A DNA stretch of 64,000 nt from Bacillus sp. T33-2 (GCF_002860205.1 NZ_PGVB01000010.1:485934-549933), one strand, 5' to 3'. Positions 9,401 through 17,168 are shown, counted from the stretch's first letter. Notes: generated from the letters alone by a model not told the origin. Made by a program: numbers and translations.

Positions 9401-9945
9401 TAATCCTCGGAATCGATATACTTGCCAAGCAGTTCGTCTTCGAATTGCCGGTAGATGAGGTCGAGGTCATGGATTTTTTCTGCCAATGCTTTTTGGCCCT
9501 GCCCGCCTTCTGGAAACTGTTGGGACAGTTCCTCGGGCTTGATCGAATACCGCTTGAATTCTGCCAGCATTTGTTCCATTTGCTGAATGAAGCCGCTTTT
9601 GTCCGCGGCCCGCTGGAAGATTTTCAGCTCGTCTTTCTTATCTTCAATAATCTTCCTGATCATCATGCTGATCCCGACGCTTGTTAAATGGTAGCGGCTG
9701 AAGCCCCCGGTTTCCTGCAAAACCCTCCAGGCAAGCCGCGGCAGGCTGTACACCTGTGCCCTGATCATTCCTCCGAGCCCCGGTGTCGTCGACAACCGGT
9801 ACTCTGACAGAAATGACATTTGTTCCGGAACAAGATAGAGGATCGGGCTGCCTTCTGGATCCGCAGCCAGCCTGTCCCTGATTTCCTGTAAACAAAGCTC
9901 CGTCTTGCCGCTGCCGGAGCGCCCAAATATGAAACGAACGGACAT
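6436..9945 (-). CDS. addB: AddB, ATP-dependent deoxyribonuclease subunit B
   Basis: 1,169 residues. AddB contributes the second nuclease and the Chi-recognition part of AddAB. The N-terminus has FGRSGSGKTE, a P-loop at residues 8-16. The C-terminal nuclease domain has the VIDYKSS motif, and the Fe-S cluster ligands are visible as one Cys in FNSCPFSHF plus three in CTFCSFKSVC near residue 1,120. ATG 9945 is preceded by GAGGGGT. First gene of the addBA operon. The leader upstream contains a small hairpin followed by six T on the coding strand (see 10011-10038), which could attenuate transcription. Confidence 0.96.
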   Translation of the reverse strand: MSVRFIFGRSGSGKTELCLQEIRDRLAADPEGSPILYLVPEQMSFLSEYRLSTTPGLGGMIRAQVYSLPRLAWRVLQETGGFSRYHLTSVGISMMIRKIIEDKKDELKIFQRAADKSGFIQQMEQMLAEFKRYSIKPEELSQQFPEGGQGQKALAEKIHDLDLIYRQFEDELLGKYIDSEDYFRLLAEKIPASQSLKDAEVYIDGFYSFTPLEYMIIAQLIRHCRRVTIALPLDRPFKNAPPDELHIFRMTGETCSSLYEMISANGFTLEDEIVLTGQKRWNESSLMHLELEFDTRPAPRYEGIAALQICEAANRRAEIEGVSRNIQKLVRDKGYRYRDIAVLMRNGNEYRDILETVFEDYEIPVFIDQKRTMLNHPLIELIRSSLETVLTNWRYEPIFRAVKTDLLFPLNANIDRAREQMDVLENYVLAYGIQGQKWTKKERWIYRRIKGLELEDVGQTDAEMEIEQELNNLRLIITAPLLKMARRIKRADSGRKLCEAVYLFIEELDIPAKLEAWKISAEKQGSLVQAREHDQAWNAVIDLLDQYVEMLGDEKLTAKQFAAILDAGFESLEFSLIPPAIDQVLVADLERSRLADIKVAFVIGLNEGVLPAKIADEGILGDEDREALMSRGIKMAPGSRTRLLDENFIAYKAFTTPSDLLYLCYPIANEEGKALIPSTYIKRMQDLFSDLQMQYFVADPSELPEHEQLEYAANEHTALSYLTSQLQLRKRNYPVHDFWWDVYDYYINDHRWRDDARKVLSSLFYENRTKRLTEKVSEELYGEKIEASVSRMELFNSCPFSHFAQHGLKLRERQIFRLEAPDIGELFHAALKHIAETVMQENLSWASLTRTQTERLARDAVERFAPRLQNEILLSSNRHYYIKQKLESIISRASLVLSEHAKTSGFSPIGLELGFGRKGKLPPLSFTLRNGTKMELIGRVDRVDKAEDDSGLYLRVIDYKSSDKDLNLTEVYYGVSLQMLTYLDIIITYSQQLVGRPADPAGVLYFHVHNPMINASKMLSMDEIEQEIIKRFKMNGLLLADQNVIRLMDQGLGTGDSQIISAGIKKDGSLTKRSKVASRADFENLRQFVRNKYIQTGNEIISGVVDITPYKLKDRTPCTFCSFKSVCQFDRGIETNDYVKLAPKNKEDVLESIRMEGGEIGESNNTAKA

Positions 9946-10010
9946 ATGTAACCCCTCTTCCTGATACGCGTTAATCTATTATTTTGATATTATCATAGTG
10001 TCACTTTACC

Positions 10011-10038
10011 AACAGGAAAAAAGACGCAGTTTTGCGCC
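10011..10038 (-). terminator. weak terminator-like hairpin in the addB leader
   Basis: On the minus strand GGCGCA, loop AAAC, TGCGTC (6 bp with one G-U) is followed by TTTTTT. It lies about 65 bases upstream of addB, and there is no minus-strand gene before it because the neighbour at 10200 runs the other way. It is either an attenuator of addBA or a relic. The rest of the 254-base gap shows no gene. Confidence 0.4.
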
Positions 10039-10199
10039 TTTGTGCTCTTATAAACAATTTGGGATAAGACTACAAACTTGCATGGTTATTATACCTTATT
10101 TTTACAATTTAAGCTAATCTTTAGGCTCGCTAATTTTTGCCAGAACAACCTGCAAAACCTCTGCAATGTGCATATGGTGATGGGGGCAGGTGATTTATT

Positions 10200-11357
10200 T
10201 TGCATTCTTCTTTAAAGTACCGGAGGATATTATTTATACTCACTATCATAGCCATTTTCATGGCGAGCAACATTTATACGCTCATACCAATTTACGCAGT
10301 CGTTGCCAACAGTCTGGATATGCCTGAAGGCTCGGTGGTCCTTGCGGGGAGCTTATTTACCATGTTCTACGGGTTCGGGCTTTTGTCTTTAGGCCCTGTA
10401 TCTGATTACACGGGCCGGAAAAAGATCATGATTTTTGGGCTCCTTGCATCGGCTGTGACAACGATGGCCGTCGGTATTTCCTCCGGGCCTTTGAGCCTTT
10501 GGTTAAGCAGGTCTGCACAAGGATTCACGATCGCTTCATTCGCTTCAGTTGCTTTTGCCTATGCTTATGATTTGTTTCCTTTTAAACAGAGAACCTTACT
10601 GGTCGTGTTGATCAATACCGGATTTCTGGTTGCCGGCATTTTTGGGCAAGTTGCAAGCTCCATCATTACTCTCTTTTTTTCCTGGAATACTGTGTACACT
10701 TTTTTCGCCGTCACCTATGTAATCCTGTTCGCTGCCGCACTGATTGTTTTGCCTGATTCGAAGCCACGGCTCCGGAATGGTGCACCGCTCAGGAAAGTTT
10801 TCTGGACTTTATTGACCCACGGAAGCCTCGCAAAATGCTATTTGATTGCATTTACGCTGCTGTTTTCGGTCGTGGCCTTCTACGATTCACTTGGCAGGTC
10901 GTTTTCAGGGACGGATTATGAATTGTTCACAATCCGGATGGTGGGGCTGATTGGAGCAATTGTCTCGTTGTTCACTGGAAAGTTGATAGAAAAATACGGC
11001 GAGGTGAAAACAGTCATTTCAGGGCTGGTCATGGGGGCAACAAGCACGATATTGATATTGTTGATTGACTCACAAGTTGCTCTCGTCCTTTTTTCGATCC
11101 TGTTTGTCTCGTCCATTTCGCTGTTGATTCCGACAGTCATCACGATGATCGGAACATTTGCCGGGGATGAGCGGGCCAAAGCCCTGTCGCTTTATTCATT
11201 TGTGCTGCTGACAGGTGCCAGCCTTGCCCCGCCAATTGTGTCTCTTGTTACTTTTCAAGCCATTCTTCTTCTGTTGTCTGTCCTGTACAGTGTCAACCTG
11301 GTGCTTTGTCTGCTCCTGTCAAAAGAACGAAAAGCGGAAATGGTTAAAGAAGCATAG
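10200..11357 (+). CDS. MFS transporter, drug-efflux type
   Basis: 385 residues with about 12 hydrophobic segments. The loop after the second helix reads L-G-P-V-S-D-Y-T-G-R-K-K, the conserved MFS motif (G-x-x-x-D-x-x-G-R-R/K) of proton-driven exporters. It starts at TTG 10200 behind AGGTGA (6-base spacing). No regulator gene is adjacent, so the substrate cannot be guessed. It is the only plus-strand gene in the 10-24 kb stretch and ends at its own terminator. Confidence 0.85.
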   Translation: MHSSLKYRRILFILTIIAIFMASNIYTLIPIYAVVANSLDMPEGSVVLAGSLFTMFYGFGLLSLGPVSDYTGRKKIMIFGLLASAVTTMAVGISSGPLSLWLSRSAQGFTIASFASVAFAYAYDLFPFKQRTLLVVLINTGFLVAGIFGQVASSIITLFFSWNTVYTFFAVTYVILFAAALIVLPDSKPRLRNGAPLRKVFWTLLTHGSLAKCYLIAFTLLFSVVAFYDSLGRSFSGTDYELFTIRMVGLIGAIVSLFTGKLIEKYGEVKTVISGLVMGATSTILILLIDSQVALVLFSILFVSSISLLIPTVITMIGTFAGDERAKALSLYSFVLLTGASLAPPIVSLVTFQAILLLLSVLYSVNLVLCLLLSKERKAEMVKEA

Positions 11358-11378
11358 CTTAAGGGCCATGCTTCTTTT
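11350..11378 (+). terminator. terminator of the MFS gene
   Basis: AAGCATAGC / GGCCATGCTT hairpin starting inside the last codons of the MFS gene, followed by CTTTTT. Confidence 0.75.
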
Positions 11379-11380
11379 TG

Positions 11381-11921
11381 CTATGATTTCCATTCCGGGC
11401 GGAGCATTCCGTACAAATACATATTATGCCGTCTGCCGTTTCTTTCGGTAAATTCCCGATAGGTTCCTTCCTTTTTGAATCCAAGCTTTTCATATAGATT
11501 TATCGCCGCGATATTGTATGAAAAAACCGTCAGCTGGACGCGATGCAGGTTGAGTTCATGAAAGCAATGATTCAACAGACAAACCATAGCTTCTTCTGCA
11601 AGCCCCTTGCCGTGGGCGCTTTCTTCTCCTATACCAATCGCGACCCACCCTGTTCGATGTGTCCAGAGATTCACATCCACCTCGGCAAACCCGATTAATC
11701 CGTTCGTTTCCTTCATCCGGACAGCAAAACGGAACAGCCGGTCAAGAATCATCCTCCATCCATTTTCTGATGTCTTCTTCACGTTTAGGCTTTAACGGCT
11801 GGGCATCCAGGTGACGGGCATAGTATTCATCGAACTGCCAGCCAATCACCTTCTCGACATCCGATACCCTAAAAGGATTCAGGGAAATCCGTTTCCCGCA
11901 AAGCAAGTTGTTCTTAAACAT
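11381..11921 (-). pseudogene. GNAT acetyltransferase (RimJ/RimL type) split by a frameshift
   Basis: Two minus-strand frames together make one typical RimJ/RimL-type N-acetyltransferase of about 180 residues. The first (start ATG 11921 behind GGAGGTGA) gives the N-terminal SLNPFRVSDVEKV block and ends EDIRKWMEDDS-stop at 11742. The second continues with FRFAVRMKE, LIGFAEVD, the acetyl-CoA-binding EESAHGKGLAEEA and the LHRVQLTVFSYN...LYEKLGF C-terminus. Removing one T in the TCTTGACC tract near 11742 would join the frames cleanly (D-D-S-D-R-L-F). It is either a recent one-base frameshift or a sequencing error; all expected motifs remain. Confidence 0.8.
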
Positions 11922-11960
11922 GGGCTTCACCTCCAGGGATGATTTCTCCCCCGGCAGGCA

Positions 11961-13475
11961 TTATTCCTGCTTTTCCGTCCCGGCCATGGCATAATCCTTC
12001 AATTGTTTTTTATCAATTTTTCCAACCGGGGTTTTCGGCAGTTCCTCAAGAAAATAAATCCTTTTCGGAATTTTATAGCCTGCAAGCTTATCCCGGCAAA
12101 ATTCTTTTATCTCATCGGCCGTAATGGTGCCAGAGGTCGCCAATACCACAAACGCGGTCACAGCTTCACCCCACTTTTCGTCAGGCAAACCGATTACGGC
12201 CGTTTCATTCACGCCCGGGTGGGAGCAGATCCAGTGTTCAATCTCAAGCGGGTAAATATTTTCCCCGCCGGATATGATCATTTCCTTTTTCCGGCCGACA
12301 ATGTAATAGAACCCTTCTTCATCACTCTTGGCCAGGTCACCCGTATGAAGCCAGCCAGCATTTAATGCATCCATTGTTGCTTGTTTATTTTTCCAGTAGT
12401 AAGAAAAGCAATGTTTGCCCTGGATCAGCAGCTCGCCCACTTCCCCAGCCAGGGCATTTGAACCATCTTCTTTTAAGATTACGGCTGAATTAAAGAGCAT
12501 CGGTTTCCCGATTGAACCCCTTTTCCGCCAAGCGTCCCCGGGATCAATGTAAAAATTATTCGGACCGGCTTCAGTCAGCCCATAGCCCTCTTTAAAAGCA
12601 AGTCCTTTTTTGCGGAACTCATCATATATTTCCAACGGGCAGGGTGCGCCTCCGGAAAGAAAAACTTTCATCGCCGGGAAATCAGATTTCTGAAAAGCGT
12701 TTGTCTTGACCATCATGTGGTACATCGTCGGAACAAACAGTGCAACTGTACAATAAAATGAATTCAGGTATTCTACAGCTTTTTCCGGTTGAAAATCATT
12801 TGCGATGACAACCTTTCCCCCGGCAACGAGGAGCGGTATTGACAAGGCATTCAGCCCGCCTGTGTGGAACATTGGCAAATAAGTAATCGATATATCCGAA
12901 TTCGTTAAATTCCAGCTAAGCACTGTGTTTACTCCATTCCATAAAATGGCGCGGTGCGAAAGGACCACCCCTTTCGGTTCCCCGGTGGTGCCGCCCGTGT
13001 AAATGATTTCGAGGGGATCCTCCCATCCCAGATCAACCGGCACTGAAATGAACGCTCCCGAATTGGTGATGATATCATACTCTTCATTATCTACATTAAA
13101 AGTGCTGCCCAGCTCACAAAATTGGGTAACCATGTGTTCCATGTCCGAATGGAATCCAACCAGCTTTGGGGATGCATCACTGAATATATATTTAAGTTCT
13201 TTAATCGACAATCGCCAGTTAAGCGGTACAAAGATAGCTCCAATTTTTCCGCAGGCGAACAACAGGTCGAAATAACAAATATTATTCGGCGACAGTAATG
13301 CGACCCGGTCACCTTTTTGAATTCCCCTGGCCACGAGCCAGGCTGCAACTGCCTCTGCCCGCTTATCAATTTGGCTATAGCTCCAAATTTGGTCTGTTTT
13401 TGCATCGGCAATTGCTTCAGCCTCCGGAGCGAGCCGTGCCCTGTTCTTAAGCCAATCGAGTTCCCACCCCAACAT
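11961..13475 (-). CDS. acyl-CoA synthetase (ANL superfamily)
   Basis: 504 residues. It should activate a carboxylic acid to its CoA thioester through an acyl-adenylate. The AMP-binding P-loop reads YTGGTTGEPKG near residue 173, followed by EGYGLTEAGP, W-L-H-T-G-D, GRKKEMIISGGENIYP and the C-terminal catalytic Lys in TPVGKIDKKQLK, so it looks active. ATG 13475 has AAGGAG upstream. The substrate is not readable; the closest relatives act on medium/long-chain or aryl acids. It has its own promoter with two TGTAACT repeats identical in layout to those in front of the importer operon (see 13507-13539), so it should be co-induced with the importer. Its paralogue at 22384-23883 carries an internal stop. 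Confidence 0.9.
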   Translation of the reverse strand: MLGWELDWLKNRARLAPEAEAIADAKTDQIWSYSQIDKRAEAVAAWLVARGIQKGDRVALLSPNNICYFDLLFACGKIGAIFVPLNWRLSIKELKYIFSDASPKLVGFHSDMEHMVTQFCELGSTFNVDNEEYDIITNSGAFISVPVDLGWEDPLEIIYTGGTTGEPKGVVLSHRAILWNGVNTVLSWNLTNSDISITYLPMFHTGGLNALSIPLLVAGGKVVIANDFQPEKAVEYLNSFYCTVALFVPTMYHMMVKTNAFQKSDFPAMKVFLSGGAPCPLEIYDEFRKKGLAFKEGYGLTEAGPNNFYIDPGDAWRKRGSIGKPMLFNSAVILKEDGSNALAGEVGELLIQGKHCFSYYWKNKQATMDALNAGWLHTGDLAKSDEEGFYYIVGRKKEMIISGGENIYPLEIEHWICSHPGVNETAVIGLPDEKWGEAVTAFVVLATSGTITADEIKEFCRDKLAGYKIPKRIYFLEELPKTPVGKIDKKQLKDYAMAGTEKQE

Positions 13476-13506
13476 AATCTCTCCTTCTCTCTTCCTTGGT
13501 GACTCA

Positions 13507-13539
13507 ATTGTAAAAATGAAAAGTTACAGGGGAGTTACA
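13507..13539 (-). promoter_or_regulatory. SARP-like direct repeats plus -10 upstream of the acyl-CoA synthetase
   Basis: Read on the minus strand: TGTAACT (13539-13533), CCCC, TGTAACT (13528-13522), nine bases, TACAAT (13512-13507). There is no -35 hexamer. The repeat period is 11 bp, one helical turn, and the repeats lie where the -35 should be, as expected for a class-II activator site. The same arrangement stands before the substrate-binding-protein gene at 20865-20897. I infer binding by the BTAD activator at 26915-30181. Confidence 0.65.
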
Positions 13540-13556
13540 GTCTAGTTTTTCCGCTG

Positions 13557-13590
13557 AAAAAACCAGCAACCGCAAATGGGTGCTGGTTTT
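13557..13590 (-). terminator. terminator of the small hypothetical gene
   Basis: On the minus strand AAAACCAGCA ... TGCTGGTTTTTT forms a 9-10 bp stem with T-tract, just after the stop at 13594 and upstream of the ligase promoter. It separates the ligase from the genes behind. Confidence 0.8.
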
Positions 13591-13593
13591 AGA

Positions 13594-13938
13594 TTAACGT
13601 TCCTGGCTTTTTTTCAACAAGCTTTCGTCAAGGATGCCCATGTTCCTTATATGGTCCCTGGCCTCCTGATCACCTAGTTCATAAATTAACGCGTAGACTT
13701 CATCCATGGTCTTATCGTATTTTACGTCTTCTTTGTCCTTGTGGTATTCCTTAAAAGGAATATGGGATCTTACAAAGGTCTGTAAATCGGCTTTATAGTT
13801 CTCATTCATAAACTCCCGCAGATGTTTAACCTCTTCACCGGTCGCATTTATTTTAAAATATCCCTGAAGTTCGGCTGGCTCTTCCAATACTTCTCCGCTT
13901 TCTATGCTTACATAATAGGTGCGCTTTTCATCGTGCAT
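13594..13938 (-). CDS. small conserved-looking protein of unknown function
   Basis: 114 residues, soluble and charged, with no signal peptide or membrane segment. ATG 13938 has AGGAGCT at good distance. Landmarks are YFKINATGEEVKHLREF near residue 28 and a C-terminal YELGDQEARDHIRNMGILDE helix. I recall similar small proteins in other Bacillaceae, sometimes labelled hydrolase/acyltransferase without support; I do not assign a function. It lies between the KAS III/hydrolase genes and the ligase and ends in its own terminator, so it may be the last gene of the island's long operon or an independent unit. Confidence 0.7.
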   Translation of the reverse strand: MHDEKRTYYVSIESGEVLEEPAELQGYFKINATGEEVKHLREFMNENYKADLQTFVRSHIPFKEYHKDKEDVKYDKTMDEVYALIYELGDQEARDHIRNMGILDESLLKKSQER

Positions 13939-14021
13939 GTTTTCAGCTCCTGTTCCTTTTTGTTATTGTTTACCACCCTGGAACAGAAGTTAATCTTTAT
14001 CAACCTTGATTATGGATTGCA

Positions 14022-14930
14022 TTATCCTAAAAACTCGGTAATCACGTTGCGAAGCTGATCTAAATCATCTACAAGCGGGGAATGGCCGCAATCTTTCAAT
14101 TCTACAAACCTGGCCCTGCCATCAAAATCCTCGATAATTTCATCGGCCATTTCTTTTGTTATTACCAGGTCCCGCTCGCCTCTTAGTACTAACACAGGAA
14201 TGTCAATGTCTTGGACCTGGTTGGTGCCTTTAAGCAATCCATTGTGCGCGCCGCTTATGTTGAATGTGTTCAGAGAATGGTAGACTTCCGCAAGGTTTCG
14301 CTGGGTCATCATATCGTCAACATATTCTTCGTAGTGGGCAGGTTCAGGCTGGTTATGAGTATAGATCAGGGTGTTCCAGACTGCTTTCAGCAAATCGCGG
14401 TTTCCTGTGTCATAGGCTGATTGGATGGCTGCAGTCCTGCTTTGGTCTCCCTTGATATCTTCATATGATTTATAGCGGTCGTTTAAATCGGGGACGCCCT
14501 CCGCAGTAGTTCCGTAGAATGGATATCCTCTTGTGGAGGCAGAGGCAAGCAGCACGAGTTTATCACAATAGCCTGGATGATCAGCTGCAAACTGCATGGC
14601 GACAGCCCCGCCGGTCGACCAGCCAATTGCTGCAAAGCCCTGCAGACCGATGGCGTCCACAAACATCCTTACATCATCCGCAAAATCTTTGATGGAAAGT
14701 ACTGGCACATCGTAGCTGGATTCCCCGAAGCCACGCATATCCAGCGCGAAAATCTTGTACTCAGCGTCCATCGCGTCTATGAGCAAATCCCAATGCTTTG
14801 ATGACGTCATGTTACCGTGGATGAGCAACACCTTTTTCTCACCGCCCGCGCGCTTCCGGTAAGCTATTGTTTCCCCGTTAGGCAGGTCAACCTTTTTAAT
14901 CACGACTCTTTCAGTTTGTAACTCTTCCAT
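14022..14930 (-). CDS. alpha/beta-fold hydrolase
   Basis: 302 residues from ATG 14930. The alpha/beta-hydrolase triad is visible: nucleophile Ser in G-W-S-T-G-G (about residue 105), Asp in RGERDLVI, His in DCGHSPL. The oxyanion-hole segment is L-L-I-H-G-N. The start has AAGGGTG upstream and lies one base behind the KAS III stop, so the two are translationally linked; a longer frame from 14990 would overlap the KAS III gene. Plausible jobs are thioester, ester or C-C (beta-diketone-type) hydrolysis in the island's pathway; the sequence alone does not decide. Confidence 0.85.
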   Translation of the reverse strand: MEELQTERVVIKKVDLPNGETIAYRKRAGGEKKVLLIHGNMTSSKHWDLLIDAMDAEYKIFALDMRGFGESSYDVPVLSIKDFADDVRMFVDAIGLQGFAAIGWSTGGAVAMQFAADHPGYCDKLVLLASASTRGYPFYGTTAEGVPDLNDRYKSYEDIKGDQSRTAAIQSAYDTGNRDLLKAVWNTLIYTHNQPEPAHYEEYVDDMMTQRNLAEVYHSLNTFNISGAHNGLLKGTNQVQDIDIPVLVLRGERDLVITKEMADEIIEDFDGRARFVELKDCGHSPLVDDLDQLRNVITEFLG

Positions 14931-14931
14931 T

Positions 14932-15945
14932 CTATTCACCCTTTCCCCATCGAATTGTTGTTGCTCCCCAGGCATAACCGATGCCTGCACTGACCAGAAC
15001 TGTTACATCACCATCCTTTAATTTACCGGCCTGTTGTGCAAGTTCAAGGGAAAGTATCTGGTCAATCTGGCCGATATGTCCATACTCTTCTAAATAAATC
15101 GAGTTGTGTCCATCGAGGCCAAGCTCTTTTAATACATATTCGTGGGCCGACCTTTTCATGTGGAGCATGGCGACATATGAAATGTGTGATTTCGCATACC
15201 CACTGTTTTCGACAGACGCGTTTATTACCGCCAAAAAATTGTCCATTGATTTTTGCTCAAGGCGCCGCTTCATTCCTTCAGGATCCAGCACATCAAGCTG
15301 GAACAGCCCCTTCTCAAGCGCGTCGGCTGTCAGCGGATTCTTCGTTCCGCCGGCGACAACCACGACATCCTCGGAAAAGGAACCATCGGTAATTAAGGCT
15401 GTGTCGAGCAGCAGATTCTGTCTGAGCCCTTTCTTTAACAGAATCGCCCCTCCCCCCGCACCAAGGTTGAACATGAAGCGGGTTCTCCCATTCTTGTAAT
15501 CAATTAAATCGCCGTTTCTGTACCCTCCCGCAAGGAGAACTGTGTTAATCGAACCATCTGTCAACATCAGGCTCTTTGCCAGTTTTAACGCCATGACCGT
15601 CGTACCGCACCTGAGCGCCGTATCGAACGCCCAGGCTTTGCGGGCACCGATTTCCTCCTGCAGCTTGATCCCTGCTGTCCATAACGGGTACTCCTTGTAT
15701 TCTTCACCGATGTAAATGACGAGGTCGATCTCAAGTGGATCGATGCCTGCTTTTTCAATGGCGGTCCGGGCTGCCTTTATGCCCATTTCACATGTATGGT
15801 CTTCAGGGCCGGGAACAGGCTTTTGTATGATTCCCATTTTTTCTTCTACTATTTTTATAGGAAGTCCCGTCTGTTGGGCAATTTCCTCTCCGGAAATGTA
15901 ATTTCCCGGGATATACGTCCCTGTGCTTAAGATTCCGATATCCAA
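14932..15945 (-). CDS. KAS III-like (FabH/thiolase superfamily) condensing enzyme, copy 1
   Basis: About 337 residues with the FabH-type fold landmarks: G-I-L-S-T-G-T-Y-I-P at the N-terminus, active-site Cys (about 113) in D-T-A-L-R-C-G-T-T, LLAGGYR, SRF-like TRFMFNLGAGGGA, His (about 262) in A-M-L-H-M-K-R-S, and a C-terminal SAGIGYAWGATTI. The third catalytic position, Asn in FabH (G-N-T-S-A), is His (about 290) in E-Y-G-H-I-G-Q. The second KAS III-like gene at 20969 has the same change. Start: the ATG at 15954 touches the AGGGAG, whereas TTG 15945 is 9 bases away and gives the usual N-terminus, so TTG is preferred. Acyl-chain condensation, transfer or thiolytic cleavage of a beta-keto-CoA are all possible. 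Confidence 0.85.
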   Translation of the reverse strand: MDIGILSTGTYIPGNYISGEEIAQQTGLPIKIVEEKMGIIQKPVPGPEDHTCEMGIKAARTAIEKAGIDPLEIDLVIYIGEEYKEYPLWTAGIKLQEEIGARKAWAFDTALRCGTTVMALKLAKSLMLTDGSINTVLLAGGYRNGDLIDYKNGRTRFMFNLGAGGGAILLKKGLRQNLLLDTALITDGSFSEDVVVVAGGTKNPLTADALEKGLFQLDVLDPEGMKRRLEQKSMDNFLAVINASVENSGYAKSHISYVAMLHMKRSAHEYVLKELGLDGHNSIYLEEYGHIGQIDQILSLELAQQAGKLKDGDVTVLVSAGIGYAWGATTIRWGKGE

Positions 15946-15970
15946 ATGCTCCATCTCCCTGCAAAACCTG

Positions 15971-16147
15971 TCATGTTTCTACTACACTTTTTATAAAGGC
16001 CAAAGCCTCGTCACATGACTCAAATAACGTCTCCCTGTCTTCCTGGATATGGGTCACTTTCACACGCCAGCACTTTTTCCTCGTATCTTGTTCGATTTCT
16101 GCCAGCTGGAAACGGACAACAAAGGAAGCAATTTGTGTTGTATCCAC
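15971..16147 (-). CDS. small protein of unknown function in the importer/KAS III operon
   Basis: About 58 residues, soluble, beginning V-D-T-T-Q-I-A-S-F-V-V-R-F. GTG 16147 is preferred because AGGGGG lies 7 bases upstream; GTG 16153 would sit directly on the ribosome binding site. It is squeezed between the permease stop (16150) and the KAS III gene, in the same direction, so it belongs to the operon. It has two Cys and a predicted alpha/beta character, and I recognise no family. It might be a small partner of the KAS III enzyme. Confidence 0.65.
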   Translation of the reverse strand: MDTTQIASFVVRFQLAEIEQDTRKKCWRVKVTHIQEDRETLFESCDEALAFIKSVVET

Positions 16148-16149
16148 AG

Positions 16150-17163
16150 TCACTCCCCCTGACTGACAGGTTTTTGTTTGGCACTGAGAGTCTCAGGCTG
16201 TTTTTTATTCCGCTTAAAATTAATATTTTTTAATGTACCGACAATGCCTTGCGGGAAGAACATCACGGCGAGAATATAGACAATTCCAAAGAATATGATC
16301 CAGCGCTCAAAAATCCAGTGGACCTTCGCGAGCTCTGTCAGCCAGTGATGGGCGAATTCAATGATACCAGCCCCTAAAATCGCGCCAACCAGCGTCCCGA
16401 CCCCGCCGATAATCGTCATCAACAGCGCATCAAGCGTAATATCCATCGTAAACACGCTCGTGTTGACAAATCTCAATGATACTGCGTACAAAATGCCCGC
16501 TATTCCGGCCAGCACGCCGGAAATGACACTCGCGATGATTTTATACTGCAAAATACTGTAACCTAATGATTCTGTCCTCTGCTCATTCTCCCTGATCGCC
16601 TGAAGCACTTTTCCAAGCGGAGAGTTCGTGAACCTTTTCAAAATTAAGAATACGGCCACCATCACCGCAAGGCAGATAAGATAAAAATCAGCACGGTCCT
16701 TCAGGAAATCAGGCACCCGGAAGGTAAAACCATCATTACCATATGTGATGGTCCGCCATTTTTCGGCAAGCACCAGGAACAGCCCTGCGAACGCCATGGT
16801 GAGCATCGCGTAAAAGTGGCTTTTCAGCCGCAATGTCAGCAGGCCAACGATATAGCTGATGATTGCTGTCAAAAAGATGGTCACCAGGACGGCGAGCAGG
16901 AAATAGCTTGTTTCCGGTTCATACCGTTTCATAAAAACGCCGACAGTATAGGCCCCGATCCCAAAGAACATCGCATGGCCGAACGAGACGATGCCTGTGT
17001 AGCCCAGCAGGATATCATAGCTCATTGCAAAGACGGCAAAAATGAACACTTGTGATAAAAGGATGAGCATGCTCCGTGAATCATACACAAACGGCAACGC
17101 TGTGAGGAAAGTCGCAACGATTAGATAAAACATATTGACACGATGGTTTGACAGCCATTTCAT
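16150..17163 (-). CDS. livM: LivM-type permease of branched-chain amino acid/amide-type ABC importer
   Basis: About 337 residues, highly hydrophobic (roughly 8-10 membrane segments), with the LivM landmarks YDILLGYTGIVSFGHA, the loop LGKVLQAIRENEQRTESLGY that contacts the ATPase, and IIGGVGTLVGAILGA. The C-terminal tail is basic and cytoplasmic. ATG 17163 is chosen because AAGGGGTG is 6 bases upstream; the frame opens at GTG 17172, overlapping the livH stop. Although the family is named for branched-chain amino acids, members also carry amides, urea and aromatic or aliphatic acids; the surrounding CoA enzymes point to an organic acid here. Confidence 0.93.
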   Translation of the reverse strand: MKWLSNHRVNMFYLIVATFLTALPFVYDSRSMLILLSQVFIFAVFAMSYDILLGYTGIVSFGHAMFFGIGAYTVGVFMKRYEPETSYFLLAVLVTIFLTAIISYIVGLLTLRLKSHFYAMLTMAFAGLFLVLAEKWRTITYGNDGFTFRVPDFLKDRADFYLICLAVMVAVFLILKRFTNSPLGKVLQAIRENEQRTESLGYSILQYKIIASVISGVLAGIAGILYAVSLRFVNTSVFTMDITLDALLMTIIGGVGTLVGAILGAGIIEFAHHWLTELAKVHWIFERWIIFFGIVYILAVMFFPQGIVGTLKNINFKRNKKQPETLSAKQKPVSQGE

Positions 17164-17168
17164 CCCGC

